From Limonium bicolor (lineage: Eukaryota; Streptophyta; Magnoliopsida; Caryophyllales; Plumbaginaceae), in assembly GCA_023374045.1 (NCBI GenBank), contig CM041776.1, positions 141,239,296 through 141,303,295 on the forward strand: DNA of 64,000 nt, written 5' to 3'. The notes under the pieces are model-generated. The model was given only the letters and a program-made list of their open reading frames with translations, ran no database searches and was not told the origin of the DNA. Below, in pieces: positions 1 through 12,149 of the stretch. Both the position numbers and the translations under genes were made by a program. Position 1 is the stretch's first letter, and each line of letters begins with the position of its first letter.

Positions 1-902
1 TCAATATCCTTCACAAGTCCCCCATCATACTTGGCACCAAAGACGCACGAGTATACATTGGGCTTGAAACCAAACTATGGCTTAACCTATTGCAGTAGGG
101 TTTCAATCTTCTCCACTTAATTTTTCTGCCATACAAGAAAAGCAATTTTCACCAACAAGTGAACAAGGGCAGTAATTTTTAGAATACTAAGCATGCTAGA
201 TCTGCTTCACAATCTTCAGGAATTTATTTTTTCCTTCAATAACAACTATCTTCTAATGCAATCTATTAGTAAAGTTGAGAAGAAAGGTTTTTTTTTTCTC
301 TAGCATAAATGCAAACATAAACTTCCATTTAGCAGCTTCATTAAACGACAATTGAATATCGTTTTCCTTTGACAAAACATAGAAGAAATTTTTTTAGCAG
401 TTTAAGTTCTGCAAATCTGACGTCTTCCCTTATAATTGAACTGCACAAATTAATTGTTTCAGGTACTTCTGCCCATATACAAGGGGGTGGGTCAACAAAG
501 TTTGATCAATTTCAAAACCGAACATTACAACAAACTTTAGCAATCACTCTCCGTTACTAGCCAACTTATCAGATCAAAAATAAAACTACCAACAATCTGG
601 TCGGTCAATAAATCTAGATGAATGATACACTAAATGAGCCACTTGATAGCTAGAAAAAGTTACACTTAATTGTTCCTTACCACAAGATATTATAGACAAC
701 AACATTAACAACTACAACATGAGGGTGAAATACAACATAGTTTACAACTGTACCATACCAACAACAAATATCATATAAACATTGCAAACCAGTAGCTAGC
801 AAAAACCTGGCACAATTGAAATGATGTGTTCACTGACATCATAACCCACTGTGCAACAACATCAAAATAAGAGAAATTCATACTACACTGATGAGGAGTA
901 CA
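1..902. other. Unassigned AT-rich flank
   Basis: I see no convincing gene here; the reading frames are short and match no family I know. The last 50 bases (about 852-902) are a partial copy of the ~95-bp repeat found again at 1623-1775, showing that the solo LTR at 908-1617 landed inside that small repeat array. Confidence 0.5.
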
Positions 903-907
903 CCACC

Positions 908-1617
908 TGAAATGGTAATCCCTTAGTCCCAATGATCCTCCGTCTAATCTCTAACCGAATTCCTAGCCTACCACCAAGTTCCTCGAGTTCTACCGAATTA
1001 CCTTGCTACCGAGTAAACCGAATTCAAAGAGAAGAAGAGGTTCACAATAGCAATGGAACAGGGAAAATCCTCAAGTTTAGATCGTGTATTCCTTTATTGA
1101 AGGGGTGAACCCCCTATTTATAGTGTTGCTCATGGGTTGTCTGGCCTATCACATTGTGCTAGCCTGGCACGTAAATATCTTGATAGGCCTACAAAATATC
1201 TCATAAATATCTTATCCTAACTTTTCTACTTTCGACCGCTATCTGTGCCCGCTCCGTCCTTCTATCGACCGGTCACAGACGACCGGTCGTTATCCGTACT
1301 ATGTTTGGCACATTTGGTGACCGGTCACAAGCGACCGGTCACTGCTTACATTGTATTTCACATTTCTAGCGACCGGTCACAGGCGACCGGTCGTAGCAAC
1401 GCTTTTGGTGACCGGTCACAGGCGACCGGTCACCGCCTATGTTACGCTCTAGTTGTTTCTGGAGACCGGTCGTAAGCAGCCGATCGCTGCCCGCGCCTTG
1501 TTTGGGGTCTTTTGCGTCCAGTCAAGAATGCCCGGTCACTGCGAGCTCTTCTTTCCTCCTTTGTTCTACTTGGCTCTTGTTTCCTTTGGGGCTTCTTGGC
1601 ATATTTTCCCCTCTTCA
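908..1617 (-). mobile_element. Solo LTR with 5-bp target duplication
   Basis: The 710-bp block begins TGAAATGG and ends CTCTTCA on the plus strand, so it is TG...CA bounded, and is flanked by the direct repeat CCACC at 903-907 and 1618-1622. Read on the minus strand it contains a TATA-like box (CTATAAATAG, complement of 1114-1123) and an AATAAA (complement of 1093-1098), which suggests a minus-strand promoter. No internal region follows on either side, so this is the usual product of LTR-LTR recombination. The superfamily (copia or gypsy) cannot be told from an LTR alone. The U3-like part carries the palindrome array annotated separately. Confidence 0.75.
1267..1486. repeat. Five pairs of the palindrome GACCGGTC
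   Basis: Exact GACCGGTC copies start at 1267, 1281, 1319, 1333, 1371, 1385, 1410, 1424 and 1464, and a degenerate tenth copy starts at 1478. Within every pair the offset is exactly 14 bp. Pair-to-pair steps are 52, 52, 39 and 54 bp. The array lies upstream of the minus-strand TATA-like box of the solo LTR, where U3 enhancer repeats are usually found, so a protein-binding role is plausible but not shown. Confidence 0.85.
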
Positions 1618-1622
1618 CCACC

Positions 1623-1775
1623 AAAAGCTACAACCAGTTTTCAAACCGTCATTAACATAAAGAGTCAGCGCTACTTCAAAATAAGGGAAATTCATACTAC
1701 ACTAATGAGGAGTACACCAAAAGCTACAACCAGTTTTCAAACTATTGTTGACATAAACAGTCAACGCTACTTCAA
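1623..1775. repeat. Short tandem repeat, ~95-bp unit
   Basis: Two adjacent diverged copies start at about 1623 and 1718 (shared AAAGCTACAACCAGTTTTCA followed by a similar tail). A third partial copy lies at about 852-902, before the solo LTR. Function unknown. Confidence 0.7.
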
Positions 1776-1838
1776 GTCCTACTAGTGTTCAAAAGGAAAA
1801 AATTAAAAAGCTAATTGTGATCTAATGTTGACCATTGA

Positions 1839-3300
1839 CTAATGCATTTCATTTGTTATTTGGTTGCGAACATCAGCCATGGTTGGTTGTGCATCAGGTT
1901 CATCATCCTCTGTGAGATTTTCTATGTCTAGATCAACATCCAACTGCTCTAGCATCAACTCTGGCCTGTTATCCATGATGTCGAAACCCGGGTCACCGAA
2001 ATGGCTCAGCCTACAGAAATTGTGCAACATAAAATTGGCGTTGACGACCTTTGCTTGCTTCCACACGGTTTTAAAATGAGGAACACATTCTAGTATGTGC
2101 CATTTCCCTTAGTGCACCAAAAGCACACTCTATGGTCGATCTTAAAGATGAATGGTATTTATTGAAGTACTCCCTTGGTCCTTGTGGTTCCTCTGCTCGA
2201 AACTTCACTTGGTGTTATTTGTCAGAAGTGTGAGGTGTGAGAACACAGTCTCTATTGGCATATCCCTTGTCAGTAAGATAATATTTACCTATTCAACAAA
2301 ATGATTACGTTGCAAATTAACATTGCATATAACGTAACAACATGAACACAAGTAACTACGGATAACATTACCTGCTGGAGGCTTAGGAAACTACAGTGTT
2401 TGATCAGCCATACGATCAGCAAGGATGCGAGAATCATGGGTTGTACCTTCCCATCCCGCGCAGACAAATGTGAAAACCAGATCAAAGTCACAATGGACAG
2501 GACATTTGTAATGGGGTAACCTTTCCTTCTAAAAAATCTGAGTTTGTTCTACTTAGACACGATCATCTGAACGTGGCACCCGTTAAGAGGGCCAACACAA
2601 TTCTGATTATGATGAAATTCATGTTATTGTTTTAAAAAATAGGCTAATAATTCTAACATGTATGATATATGCGTAGAGATCAGAAATCATTAATATCAGC
2701 ATAGTTATTTTTAAAAAAGTAACCTTAAAGAAAGAATAATAATTAGGATTGGAGAAAACTTTATGGGGGATCACATCAAATGAAACCCTTGGCCGAACTA
2801 TATCCCATCCGAGCATGTCCAACGACTGATGCACATCTTCAAAATGCTTATGTATAGTGGATGATGAACATTGGAACTGTTGCATTGTCTTAGTCACATA
2901 TGACTTATGTGCAAGAACATGCACAAATAATGCTACCTTCTCTCTTGGCTGTAGCCTATTCCTCGACTGTAGTTTGTATCTACGCTCCATCACCTCCACT
3001 GATGACAAGAAGGTATACCGATTTATTCTAAAGGCGTTGTAGCATCTCCTTATCCTTCCGTTTAACACCTCCAAAACTCACACAGCTCTAGTTAGGCTAG
3101 ATGTGTGGACTGGTCTCCTTAAAGGTCTGTCCAAGTATTGTGATGCTGCCTCTACGAACTGAGCTTCTCTGGTCAAAGTTATCATGTCCAATCTAATTGC
3201 TTCAAAAAATAATTTCATTTTTTCTAGATCATCTCTAATCTTGTCCAAGTATCGTAGACTTGTGTCCTGGAAATGAAAGCCATACTCAAAGTTACAACAG
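1839..3300 (-). pseudogene. PIF/Harbinger transposase relic (HARBI1/ALP1-like)
   Basis: Read on the minus strand, an N-terminal part (about 3074-2760) has the plant ALP1/HARBI1-like pattern of a helical region with TIHKHFEDVHQSL. It is followed by the nuclease core in pieces: NCVGPLNGCH near 2580 (family GALDGTH, catalytic Asp replaced by Asn), YYLTDKGYANRD near 2270, HSSLRSTIECAFG near 2140, and a C-terminal ANFMLHNFCRL near 2020. Frame changes and in-frame stops separate the blocks, so the gene is dead. The family cuts and pastes DNA at TAA/TTA targets with help from a Myb-like partner, whose relic lies at 5993-7450. I could not find terminal inverted repeats or a target duplication. Confidence 0.75.
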
Positions 3301-4199
3301 ACCTAAAAGAAAAAAAACAATCACTTAGCCGAACGTCAGATGTTTGATTAATTAAAGACAACACTTTCCTTATAACAATCGAGTTCAGATTTTAACACAA
3401 TGTATTACAATAAAAGTAATGGGATATTCTGACATATTCATCACACACATAACAGTGAAATTTTATTACATCAGGCATCTGCTACAACATAACCTACCAC
3501 ACTAGCTAATAGCCTATAGTAAACTATTAACTCCACCAAAACCAATACTTCCTCATTTCCATTAACATTTTGATCAATCGGGCAATCTCTTCATTGGTGA
3601 CTAGACACTTCATAACATCACGAAAATCAAGTTTGTTCATCATACTTGTGTCAAATTTGAACTCCTCAATAGAAAATTTGTCCACTTTTTCTTAATTTAT
3701 TGATAACTATTGTCTTCGCAGTCGTCCTTCCCATCTATTTATTGATCTGTAGTCCAGTCTTGAACTACCGTAAATGATTTCCTCGATATGGTTAACAAGG
3801 GAGAAGTTGCATGACATCTTTAACTTCATGAAGAGGAGGAATACTTTGTGTACCAGACCGTTTTCTTGTGCATACGTGGCAGCTGTGCCTCTTTATTTTA
3901 AGCCTCATAGTCGAGTGCTGCTGGAAATGATCACTGAGTACAGTACTTATTATGTTGACAAATTCAATTTCAAACTTTTCGTATGCAGCTAGCACAAGGT
4001 ACTTATACAAATGCTCATCACTTTCCTTTAGTCTTTGTGTTATTACGTCAACCACTTTAGAATTCAGTCCAAGCACTATTGTAGAAGAGTATATGCAAAA
4101 TCTATTAATCAACATTATTCGTAGATGATAAGCCTCAAACTTATCATATTTTATAAACTAGAATTATAAGATTATTAGTCAAAATAAGTATGAAATAGC
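3301..4199. other. Unassigned stretch between the Harbinger transposase and a possible LTR relic
   Basis: A 107-codon minus-strand frame (4115-3792) is the longest open stretch; I do not recognise it and codon use gives no support. It may be part of the same old Harbinger element or unrelated debris. Confidence 0.4.
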
Positions 4200-5460
4200 T
4201 AGTATTTATATCATATTGTATATAAAGTTTGTTTTATAAGATATAACTTATGTTTGTTGTATTTTTGTGCAAGGAATCAAATCCTAATCAAAGGATCGAA
4301 GTAATGTCGGGCTTGATGTCGGATGTACCACTCACAGCAGCAAGATGGAGCAAAACAGAAGACATGCCGGATCCGGTGCCGGGTACTTCCTATCCGACAC
4401 CAGTGCAGAGTCACCACGGTTCATCACAAGATGGCAGTTAATGACTGTTACCCAACTGACTGATGCTAGATATGGTGCCAGATGTATTGAAGTGTGTGGC
4501 AATTTTTGCAACCTTATAGAATATAATGCTTCAACCTAAGTACCAAATCATCCACCAAGAGGAAGAAGAAATCTCCATCGGGTTAAGGCTAAGACCAATT
4601 CCCTTCTCTTCTTGTATTTCTTCTTCCATTTTTGTAGATGATGCAGTAGGATTTCTTTGTATTCATTGGTTAGGAATGATGATTCTTTTGTAAAACAATG
4701 TTGATCACTTAATAAAGTTACAAGTTTCAACTTAGATTTTTGTTCTTGGTGCAAAGTAGATTAAGCTCTCCACTTATCTTCTTAACTTTAAAATTCTTCT
4801 TTTGTCAATCAAAACAAAGGCAGAATAGGTTGAGAATTTCTAAGGAATCCTTGCCTTTGTCTTCTATACATTAGGAGATGATAATTAGGATTTTGAATAA
4901 ACCATTTTATTCTCCACTTTATGATTGGTTTATTGGCATAAAATTTGCTGGATTCGATAATAGAAAGTGAGTGTGTGTTTCGGATTCAAAATTGAAAAAT
5001 AATGTTGAACTTTTAGCTCTTTCGGATCCATTGTCGGGTGTTTTGTGTCCGGCGCATTCAAGGTTCTTGAATGTGTCGTGTATCCTATGTCTGACATGTC
5101 ATCCGGCATGCTCAAAAATTGGTTAGCTCGAGACTTGTCAATATAAATTAGTGATCATACTTGTTCTTATGTGGGTTATTGTTCCGAATCAAGGAGTAGT
5201 TCGCTGTAATTAACCATTTAGATAGTTTTCTTAATTAGAAATTAATGTCCACTATCAATTTTTCCCCTTGTTAGATTTAGATAATTACTAGGATTATGAC
5301 TAATTTTCTACTAAGTCCCTAGGGTTCGATACTCTTGGTCGTAATTAACTTACACTATATTTTGACCGGGAATTTTTGCTACCCGTATTAGAGTTGTAGG
5401 AATCTTTTATCATTTATTCATTTTTGTACACAATTTTCCCTACAATTATCTAGTTAGCAA
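4200..5460 (+). other. Possible Ty3/gypsy LTR relic
   Basis: Around 5310-5400 the sequence has the layout seen at the end of the two intact gypsy LTRs in this window: 'agtccctagggttcgatac', then a stretch ending in a short 'gctacccg' motif. No TG...CA boundary or target duplication could be fixed, so extent and identity are tentative. No coding region was recognised. Confidence 0.35.
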
Positions 5461-5992
5461 TAGACTCAATGGGTAGAAAGCAGCTGACAAAAACATAAGA
5501 CTACATTGACACTACTCTCTCAATAATGAAAAGGGAGTCAGAAGTGAGAAAGAAAGCATCTGATACTATGGTTAGTTTAAGCAACTGTTCATTATTAATT
5601 TGAACCAACAATGCTGCCAACCTCAATCTGGTCACATTTCAGATTGCTATTTTATTTAAAAAGTGGACAAATATGCAAAATCTGAAAGAGTAATCAGCCC
5701 AGGTTCACCACATTAATAGTACAACAACTCCAAACTTCCATAACGTCAAAGATACATATTGGCATAGGACAGCTACATCCAATTACCGTTACATTAATGT
5801 ATTGCCTCAATCAGTTAAAGAGCTGATTAACAAAATCCAAAAAGGGCAGTTGACATATTCATACTACATATTCCATGTTCCTTACATGTTACACAATCAA
5901 CCCTAGGTCATTGTTAGCTTTAACTACTACAACTATTTTACAGGCCATCATTAGTACAAAAAGAGGCTCCAAAATGACATGCTTAATCAGTT
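5461..5992. other. Unassigned spacer
   Basis: AT-rich sequence with no recognised gene, lying just downstream (minus sense) of the Myb/SANT-like relic. It may include that gene's 3' untranslated region. Confidence 0.4.
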
Positions 5993-7450
5993 TCACTTCA
6001 GGTGGTCGACACCCCCATAAACAAAGAAGTGGAGGTAGCGGACCCACTCAATTATCTGAGCATCAGTGCTAAGTTGTTCCATGGCAATCCTATTTTCCCT
6101 ATAAGATACAACAATCAAATCAAAAGAAAACTCACGGTCAGTAAGGCCCACTACTTGTCTTAGTCTTGCACCAACCAAACGAGCATCCATGATTGGATCT
6201 GGCCCCTTATCTCTTTGCTGGAAGTTATGCATCATAGTCTCAATGTTGGTGAACTTATCCATAATATTAGCTCCAACATCACCTAGCTTCCGAACTACTT
6301 CATTACATTTTCCCTTCAAACTTCCTCTGGATTTCTTTTTGTTACCGCCTCCCTCTCCTTCCGTAGGTTCCTTGCCTTTCATACAGTTAAGATTTTCTTC
6401 ACTTGGGTTCCCTTGAATGTAAGCACCAATGTTGTTGTAGTAGTCAACATTTGGAGTAGAGGAGGTGCCACCATGGGTAAGGTTGACAATACCACCTAAG
6501 TTTGGATTTAAAGTAGCACCAAGGGCACGAGCAATAGCCTGTATAACCATGGCATTGTAAGAAAATCTCGTGCTTGTATCAGCGCGCGAACTATTAGAAA
6601 TGTCCATTGTAGCACTGGATGGGCCATTAGAGTAGGGAATGTGGCAAGGAGGGATCATCCTCACTCGATTCTCCTCCTTGTCTTCCTCATCGTTTGGTTC
6701 CTTTCTTTCATTGTATCCAACAGAAGGACCATTGACAGTGGACACGTTTGAACCACCAGGCCTCATTCGGTACTCACCTGTTGCGTGAGTTTGACCCCAC
6801 AAGAGCTCCATCTCTGACAACATATGAAGTGGGAATAGAGAATCCTCACACAACTTTGTGAATTCTCTATTTTCCTGAAAAAAACATAATAAAAAACAAA
6901 GCTATCAATTTCCTAGGATAGGTAAAGGCTCATGTTGTAGAAAAAATTAAGGTGTATACTACTTTGCATAATGAAACATGTGACAAGCTAAAGATTACTG
7001 AATACCAATACAAAACAAGCACAAACTGAAAAGTAGAATACATAGTAAATAACATTTACCAAAGTACCTTCTTTTTTCGTTCAAGCCACTCAGGAGAGAA
7101 AGATACATTCTTTGTGTCCGGGTTCCAGCCTAAACCCATTTATGACCCAACAAGCTTCTTCCAGTTCCTCCACCGACTCTTTATATGCACACTCTTGTTT
7201 TTGCAATGTCCTTTGCTCAGAAGTGGAGTCACACCCCTCATGTCATTCATTCTCTTGGTGACCAAACCCTATCGCTGCTTGTAACCAGTAAGATTTCCAC
7301 TCCTCCCAATCTGCCTTTGAGCGGTGTTCACCATTATACCAATTAGGTACTCAATTTCATTCAGACTCTATCAAAAAATTGGTCTAGGTCGTTGCAGGTT
7401 TTCAGCTTCATCATCATTGTTGTTGTTAGGCCTCTGTCTTTCCATGTTAT
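5993..7450 (-). pseudogene. Myb/SANT-like DNA-binding protein of a PIF/Harbinger element
   Basis: The first exon (about 7260-7068, minus) shows the Myb/SANT-like helix pattern: RWRNWKKLVG, then GLGWNPDTKNV and SPEWLERKKK. It is interrupted by one in-frame TAA just before MGLGW. A GT-AG intron (7067-6875) joins it to a long second exon reading ENREFTKLCEDSLFPLHML, which is the normal continuation in this family. The C-terminal part (to 5993) carries a low-complexity linker (GGGNKKKSRG) and a conserved tail. In PIF/Harbinger elements this ORF1 protein binds the transposon ends and assists the transposase. The transposase relic lies about 2.7 kb downstream on the same strand. The single stop codon means the gene is probably inactive. 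Confidence 0.7.
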
Positions 7451-7550
7451 ACCAACCCTAAACTATGGGTAATGCAAAATAACAGGGGCAGGTACGTTAT
7501 GTGTTACAGAAGTAGGAATCACTAGTACAAAAAACGCCTATCTCGGCGCC

Positions 7551-7812
7551 CCTATTTCAGCGGTTGTTCTCACAACCGCTGAAATAGGTCCCCAAAAACT
7601 TTTCCGTGCAAATAAAGACACCTATTTCGGCGGTTCCTAGCTAGGAACTGCCGAAATAGGGTCGTCGATTATTGTATGTGTAAAATAAAGAGACCTATTT
7701 TGGCGGTTCTTATCTAGGAACCGCCGAAATAGAGTCGTCCCGGTTCAAATTTTCGTATTCCCAGTTTTTTTAGTCTATTGCGGCGGTTCCTAGTTAAGAA
7801 CCACCGAAATAG
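7551..7812. repeat. Left subterminal palindromic repeats of the CACTA element
   Basis: Four units (7551-7588, 7621-7660, 7694-7732, 7775-7812), each of the form CCTATTTCGGCGGTTCC, a short centre, then the reverse complement. Each unit is therefore a hairpin by itself rather than a simple direct repeat. Subterminal repeats in CACTA elements are transposase-binding sites. Confidence 0.85.
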
Positions 7813-8384
7813 ACAAAATTTTATAAAAGTCGCGCCCGCCTCTGCCTTTTTTCCCGACGCTTCCTCTCTCTCTCTCTTCATTCTCTTCATGTCTGTGCCT
7901 CTGCCTCCCCCTTCATTCTCTTCATATTCTTCATGTCTGCACCTCCCCCTTCATTCTCTTCATGTCTGCGCCTCCCTCTTCATTCTCTTCACGTCTGCGC
8001 CTCCGTCTGAGCCTCCGTCTGAGCCTCCGTCTGCGCCTCCGTCTGCTGCATCTCACTCACCAAATTGAAGACGGGCGCTGTTCACTCCGAACCGGTAATA
8101 TACTCGAACTTATCTTGTTCCCTATGGTGAGAAAAGAATGCATACATGCTCTGTGTTTTCATTATCTTCTTTGTGTCTGCGAATATATTCATTCTCTTCT
8201 TGTACATGCTTCACATTAATTTTGCAACTGGAGAACAAGGAATAGTGCGCCTCTCTTCATTGTGCCTCTCACATTAATTTTGCAACCCGAATTGGCGAAC
8301 AACGCTGCGCTCACCGTAATTTCGCAACCCTAATTGGCGAGGATGAAGACGGGGCAACAGTAACAATTTTTTTTTTAAATTACA

Positions 8385-8480
8385 CCTATTTCGGCGGTTC
8401 CTAGCTAACAACCGCCGAAATAGGATCACACACCTATTTCAGCGGCCTCCATTTCGGCGGTTCAGAACCACCGAAATAGG
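8385..8480. repeat. Right subterminal palindromic repeats of the CACTA element
   Basis: One full palindromic unit (8385-8424) and a second compressed one (about 8433-8480) with the same CGGCGGTT / AACCGCCG arms as the left end. Confidence 0.8.
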
Positions 8481-8523
8481 CCCTAAACAACCGCCAAAAT
8501 AGGCCTATTTTCCACTAGTGAAT

Positions 8524-10671
8524 AATGAATAGTACACACCATAGTAACGTAGGTTCAAATGAACCACACATTTAGCAGAGCATATTACTAAACACATATG
8601 AAACAAATTTGAAACAGATAAAAGTAGGAGAACAACCTTGTCGAGCACACTTTGAACATTGTTCAGATTCAGGAGAAAGATGTAACTTTACACTTACCGA
8701 TATGTATATTGTTGCGGCTTTAGGTGGATCTGCACACTAATGTGCGGAAGTGAAGGAAAAAACTAGTAATGAACTGCAACAGCGATGAATTGAAGACGAA
8801 TGGAAGTTTTACTCATATACTTGAAAACATAATTGATAAGACTCAAATGTAGGAGGTAAGAATCCAGTAGTGTACATGCGAGTGACGAAGAGTTTCAGGT
8901 CAGCAAGCCCCCTATATGTCTACCCAAAAGAAGTGATGAATCTTTGAGATGGAGTGAAGTTGAGCAAAGAGTGTGGTTGCAAAAGAATGAATCTATGAAG
9001 TGTTGCTGTTGGTATGGCATTAATTGCATGATTCAATGCCACCAACCGTATTGTACTTGAGTCGCTCAATGGTAATGGCCACTTTAATGCGCTATTAGAT
9101 GAGCTGGGTGGTAAGCTGACGATGTGGAATCTCATGCCACTCCCGAACAGGGTTATACGGTTAATAGAGTCAATCCAGCAAAATACGGTCATATGGGGTA
9201 AATAAGCCTAATGAAGAACGGGGCCTTAGGCATGCACAAAACACCTCAATGAATTTTCTGAAGGTAAAAATGAAAGGTCAATGGTAGAACATCAATCGGC
9301 GACAAATCTCCAAAATTAGAGACAAAAGTCACCACGCAAAGTAACCACAACAAGAAACATTCTCAGACAAAACCAAATACTGTAATCAGCAGGGTTTGTA
9401 ATCACCAGAGAACTTACCAGATGTGTAACACGTTTGATAACCAGTGAAGAAAAAATTAAAGCTTAGGACCCATGAAGTTTCCAAAATCGGATGACGGGTT
9501 ATGGCATATAAACAATAGGGGAGAAGAGGGATAATGAATAGTGAAGGCAAAACCTTAAAGGGTTAGCCGGGAGAGGAACAACTCAACTAATGTAGGTTTA
9601 GGTTGAGTTCTCAGATAACAAGCAAAGCTAGAGCAGCCAAAAGTCAGAAATGAGCATGCATGGTGAAGGCGGTGAAAGAGAAGTGAAGGTTAGGGTTTAA
9701 TTACCTAACTTAATTACCGTATTTATAGTAACTAAAGAGGAAGAGGATGAAAATAGGACAACACAATGTGTCACCAGCTTGGATCTTGTCTCGTCAAAGA
9801 ATAAACGAGGCTCAATGAAGAAGATAACAGAGGCACAAGAAGAGAAGATTCACGCGCGAAGAGAAGAAGTAGAGAAAGCAACAGATGCGACACAGAGAAC
9901 CACGACGCTACTTCATGTGAAGAGTACAACGCCATAGGGTTTCATAAATAGGCATTCAACTTTCTCAACACCATACTAAATGAAACCAAAATGGAGTTCC
10001 ACAAATGATCCCATTGTCAATATCTTGATCATACTCATTCGATTTTATAATTCCACAATCTAAACTTTGCTGTCAATTCTAACAATTTTTAGGCAATGCT
10101 TAAAAAATTTGCAAACTTTATGATTCTACAAGTCTCCTCCCATGGTAAGGTAGCATCGATCATGACAACAATGCTTTCAATATTTCTTTACCCTTTCTCC
10201 TTTTTTCATTATACTCTCTTAGCCTCCTCACCTTCCTCTATACCTTGTTCAATATTCTACTCTCTCTTGTTGCTCATATCTCATCTATCCTTTAGAGCAA
10301 CCACAACAAGGGTGAATTCCGCCCCATATGTCAGTAAGAAACTCAAGCGACTCCTACAGTAGAGTGGATTGTTTGGGTTTTATCTTTCATTAACTTGTAG
10401 TTAAGAACTGCATAGTGGAATACAAATGAATGCTGGATTGACATCTTCAATCATCTTACTTATGTGTGAGTGTGGTTTTGTTTTTCTTTTTCTTTAAATC
10501 CAAATAGAATGATGCTATTGTTTTTCTAAATAAAGATAAGACTAAGAAAGTTCATTGTTGTAGGAGTGAGTGGAGTACTGAAGTTGTTTATCAATTAAAA
10601 TATAATATGATTGATGCGTCATCTAGGGAAGTGTTAAGACATTCACATAAGAAACTTACTCTCGTGGATGC
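8524..10671. other. Unassigned region between CACTA and LTR element 1
   Basis: About 2.1 kb with no recognised protein. It may include the far end of the old Harbinger element (8524-9960), but no inverted repeat was found. Bases 10667-10671 (GATGC) are the left target duplication of the retrotransposon that follows. Confidence 0.4.
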
Positions 10672-12143
10672 TGATGAGTGTCAATGAGCATGTTTTAGGG
10701 GAGTATTTCATATGTTTAATCAACACTTTTCATGCTCATTTCTCCACTCTAGCTTGTTTTCCTCTAGTTTTATGTTTCATTGGTGTCTTACACATTTATT
10801 GTTTAAACAGGAGGAATAACCAAGATAGGAGTAAAGTAGATGAAGAGACAAACGCGTGGGCGCAAACGGATTCAAAATCGGAGCTAGAACGAAGAAGATA
10901 CAACATTTTGAAGTTAGCCTGCCTATAGGACCGACCCACCGACCGACCCATGGGTGGGTCGGTCGGACTTAAAAACGCGTTTTCGGCCCCGAAATTGCTT
11001 CGGACTCGACCGACCCACGGGACCGACCCAGGGTGGGTCGGTCGGTCGCAAAAAATGCCCAGATTTGAGATTTTAAACAAAAGAGAGAGAGAAAAGAGAG
11101 AGAGAGAGGGGAGGGGGAGTCGCAACCCAGACGAAAAACGACGCAAAAGGAAGAAAAAGAAGGGGAAAAGAGGAAGAAGAAGAAGAGAAGAAGGAGAGGA
11201 GGAAGACCCACCTCCATTGAAGCTCCCAAGCTCCATTAATGGCCATTTCTTACTCTCTCTCCCTTCTTTACTCTCTAATGGTTGTTTAGACTCCTTGTAG
11301 CTTGGGATTTGGGGATTTTGCCCCAAAATCCCTAAACTCCATTGTTGATTCTTGAACTCGTTTATGATTTTATTTCAGTTCTTGTGCTGAATACTGATAA
11401 TAATTGTGTATTTGTGGCTCTTGAACTTGTCACCCAGGATTTGGGGATCTGTTGAGGGTTTTGCCCAATTTGTTATCTTTGTGTGAAATTGGTTGGTTTG
11501 CCTTGAATTTGTTGAAATGAGATTCTGAGATAGATTCTAGGTTGTTGATTAATTAGCACTATGTGTTAAACTGGTTGGTTTGGCCTACCGATTAGTTGAG
11601 CATTATTGTGGATTTCTGTCAACATGTGATTCTGAGATAGAAATCTAGACCGTGAGGACTGAATCAATGCATTCTAATATCGAGGATTTCGAGATTAGAC
11701 TACACTGCAACTTAGGGGAATTTATGCTTAATGCCATCAATTGACTAGGGACTTGGAAGATCCACCAGGTTCCATTCCGTTGGTTAGGATTAGTAGACCT
11801 TGATTAGGCTATTAGTCAGTTTAGCGTTCCCGTTGTTTAGCCATGAGTTCGAGGTTCGACAATTGGTAGTAAGGGGAGGACGGGTGCAAATAACCATCCC
11901 GAGCTACACCTATCCTAGATAGTTAGTCTAGTTTTACTGCTTTCCTTTATTTTCCATCTATCAACTAAAATCCCAAAAACCCCAGTTTACATGTATGCAC
12001 CTTTGTATATATTTCTGCACAGTTACTAAATTGATAATTAGCTAGATAGTTACGAAGTCCCTGTGGATACGACCTTGTTGTACTACAATGATTGGGTTCA
12101 CTGCCCATAGTTAGCAGAGTAGTCTCACCACTTTTGCCCAACA
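10672..12143 (+). repeat. 5' LTR of element 1
   Basis: Begins TGATGAGTG and ends CCCAACA directly before the primer site. It contains GC-rich palindromes (10939-11043), a (GA)-rich purine tract near 11080-11200 and a region ending 'aagtccctgtggatacgacc' near 12056-12075 that is typical of gypsy LTR 3' parts. The purine tract is longer than in the 3' LTR and accounts for much of the length difference. Confidence 0.92.
10939..11043. repeat. GC-rich hairpins in the 5' LTR of element 1
   Basis: Hairpin A pairs CCGACCGACCCA (10939-10950) with TGGGTCGGTCGG (10955-10966). Hairpin B pairs GACCGACCCA (11021-11030) with TGGGTCGGTC (11034-11043). The same pair occurs in the 3' LTR from about 15417. They begin about 260 bp into the LTR, close to the offset of the hairpin array in the LTR of element 2. 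Confidence 0.8.
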
Positions 12144-12149
12144 AGTTTT

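Larger units (their letters stand above)
7520..8520. mobile_element. Non-autonomous CACTA element
   Basis: The element starts CACTAGTACAAAAAACGCC and its other end, read in reverse, starts CACTAGTGGAAAATAGGCC. It is flanked by the 3-bp duplication AAT (7517-7519 and 8521-8523). CACTA termini and 3-bp duplications define the En/Spm superfamily. No transposase is present in 1,001 bp. The middle (about 7850-8340) holds a CT-rich, promoter-like stretch with a short imperfect repeat of CTCCGTCTGNGC near 8000-8045, possibly captured host sequence. It inserted just upstream of the Myb/SANT-like relic. Confidence 0.9.

Noticed and set aside
10796..11326. Frames of 86-176 codons across the LTR of element 1
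   Set aside because: They arise from the GA-rich tract and palindromes, lie within an LTR, and recur identically in the other LTR.
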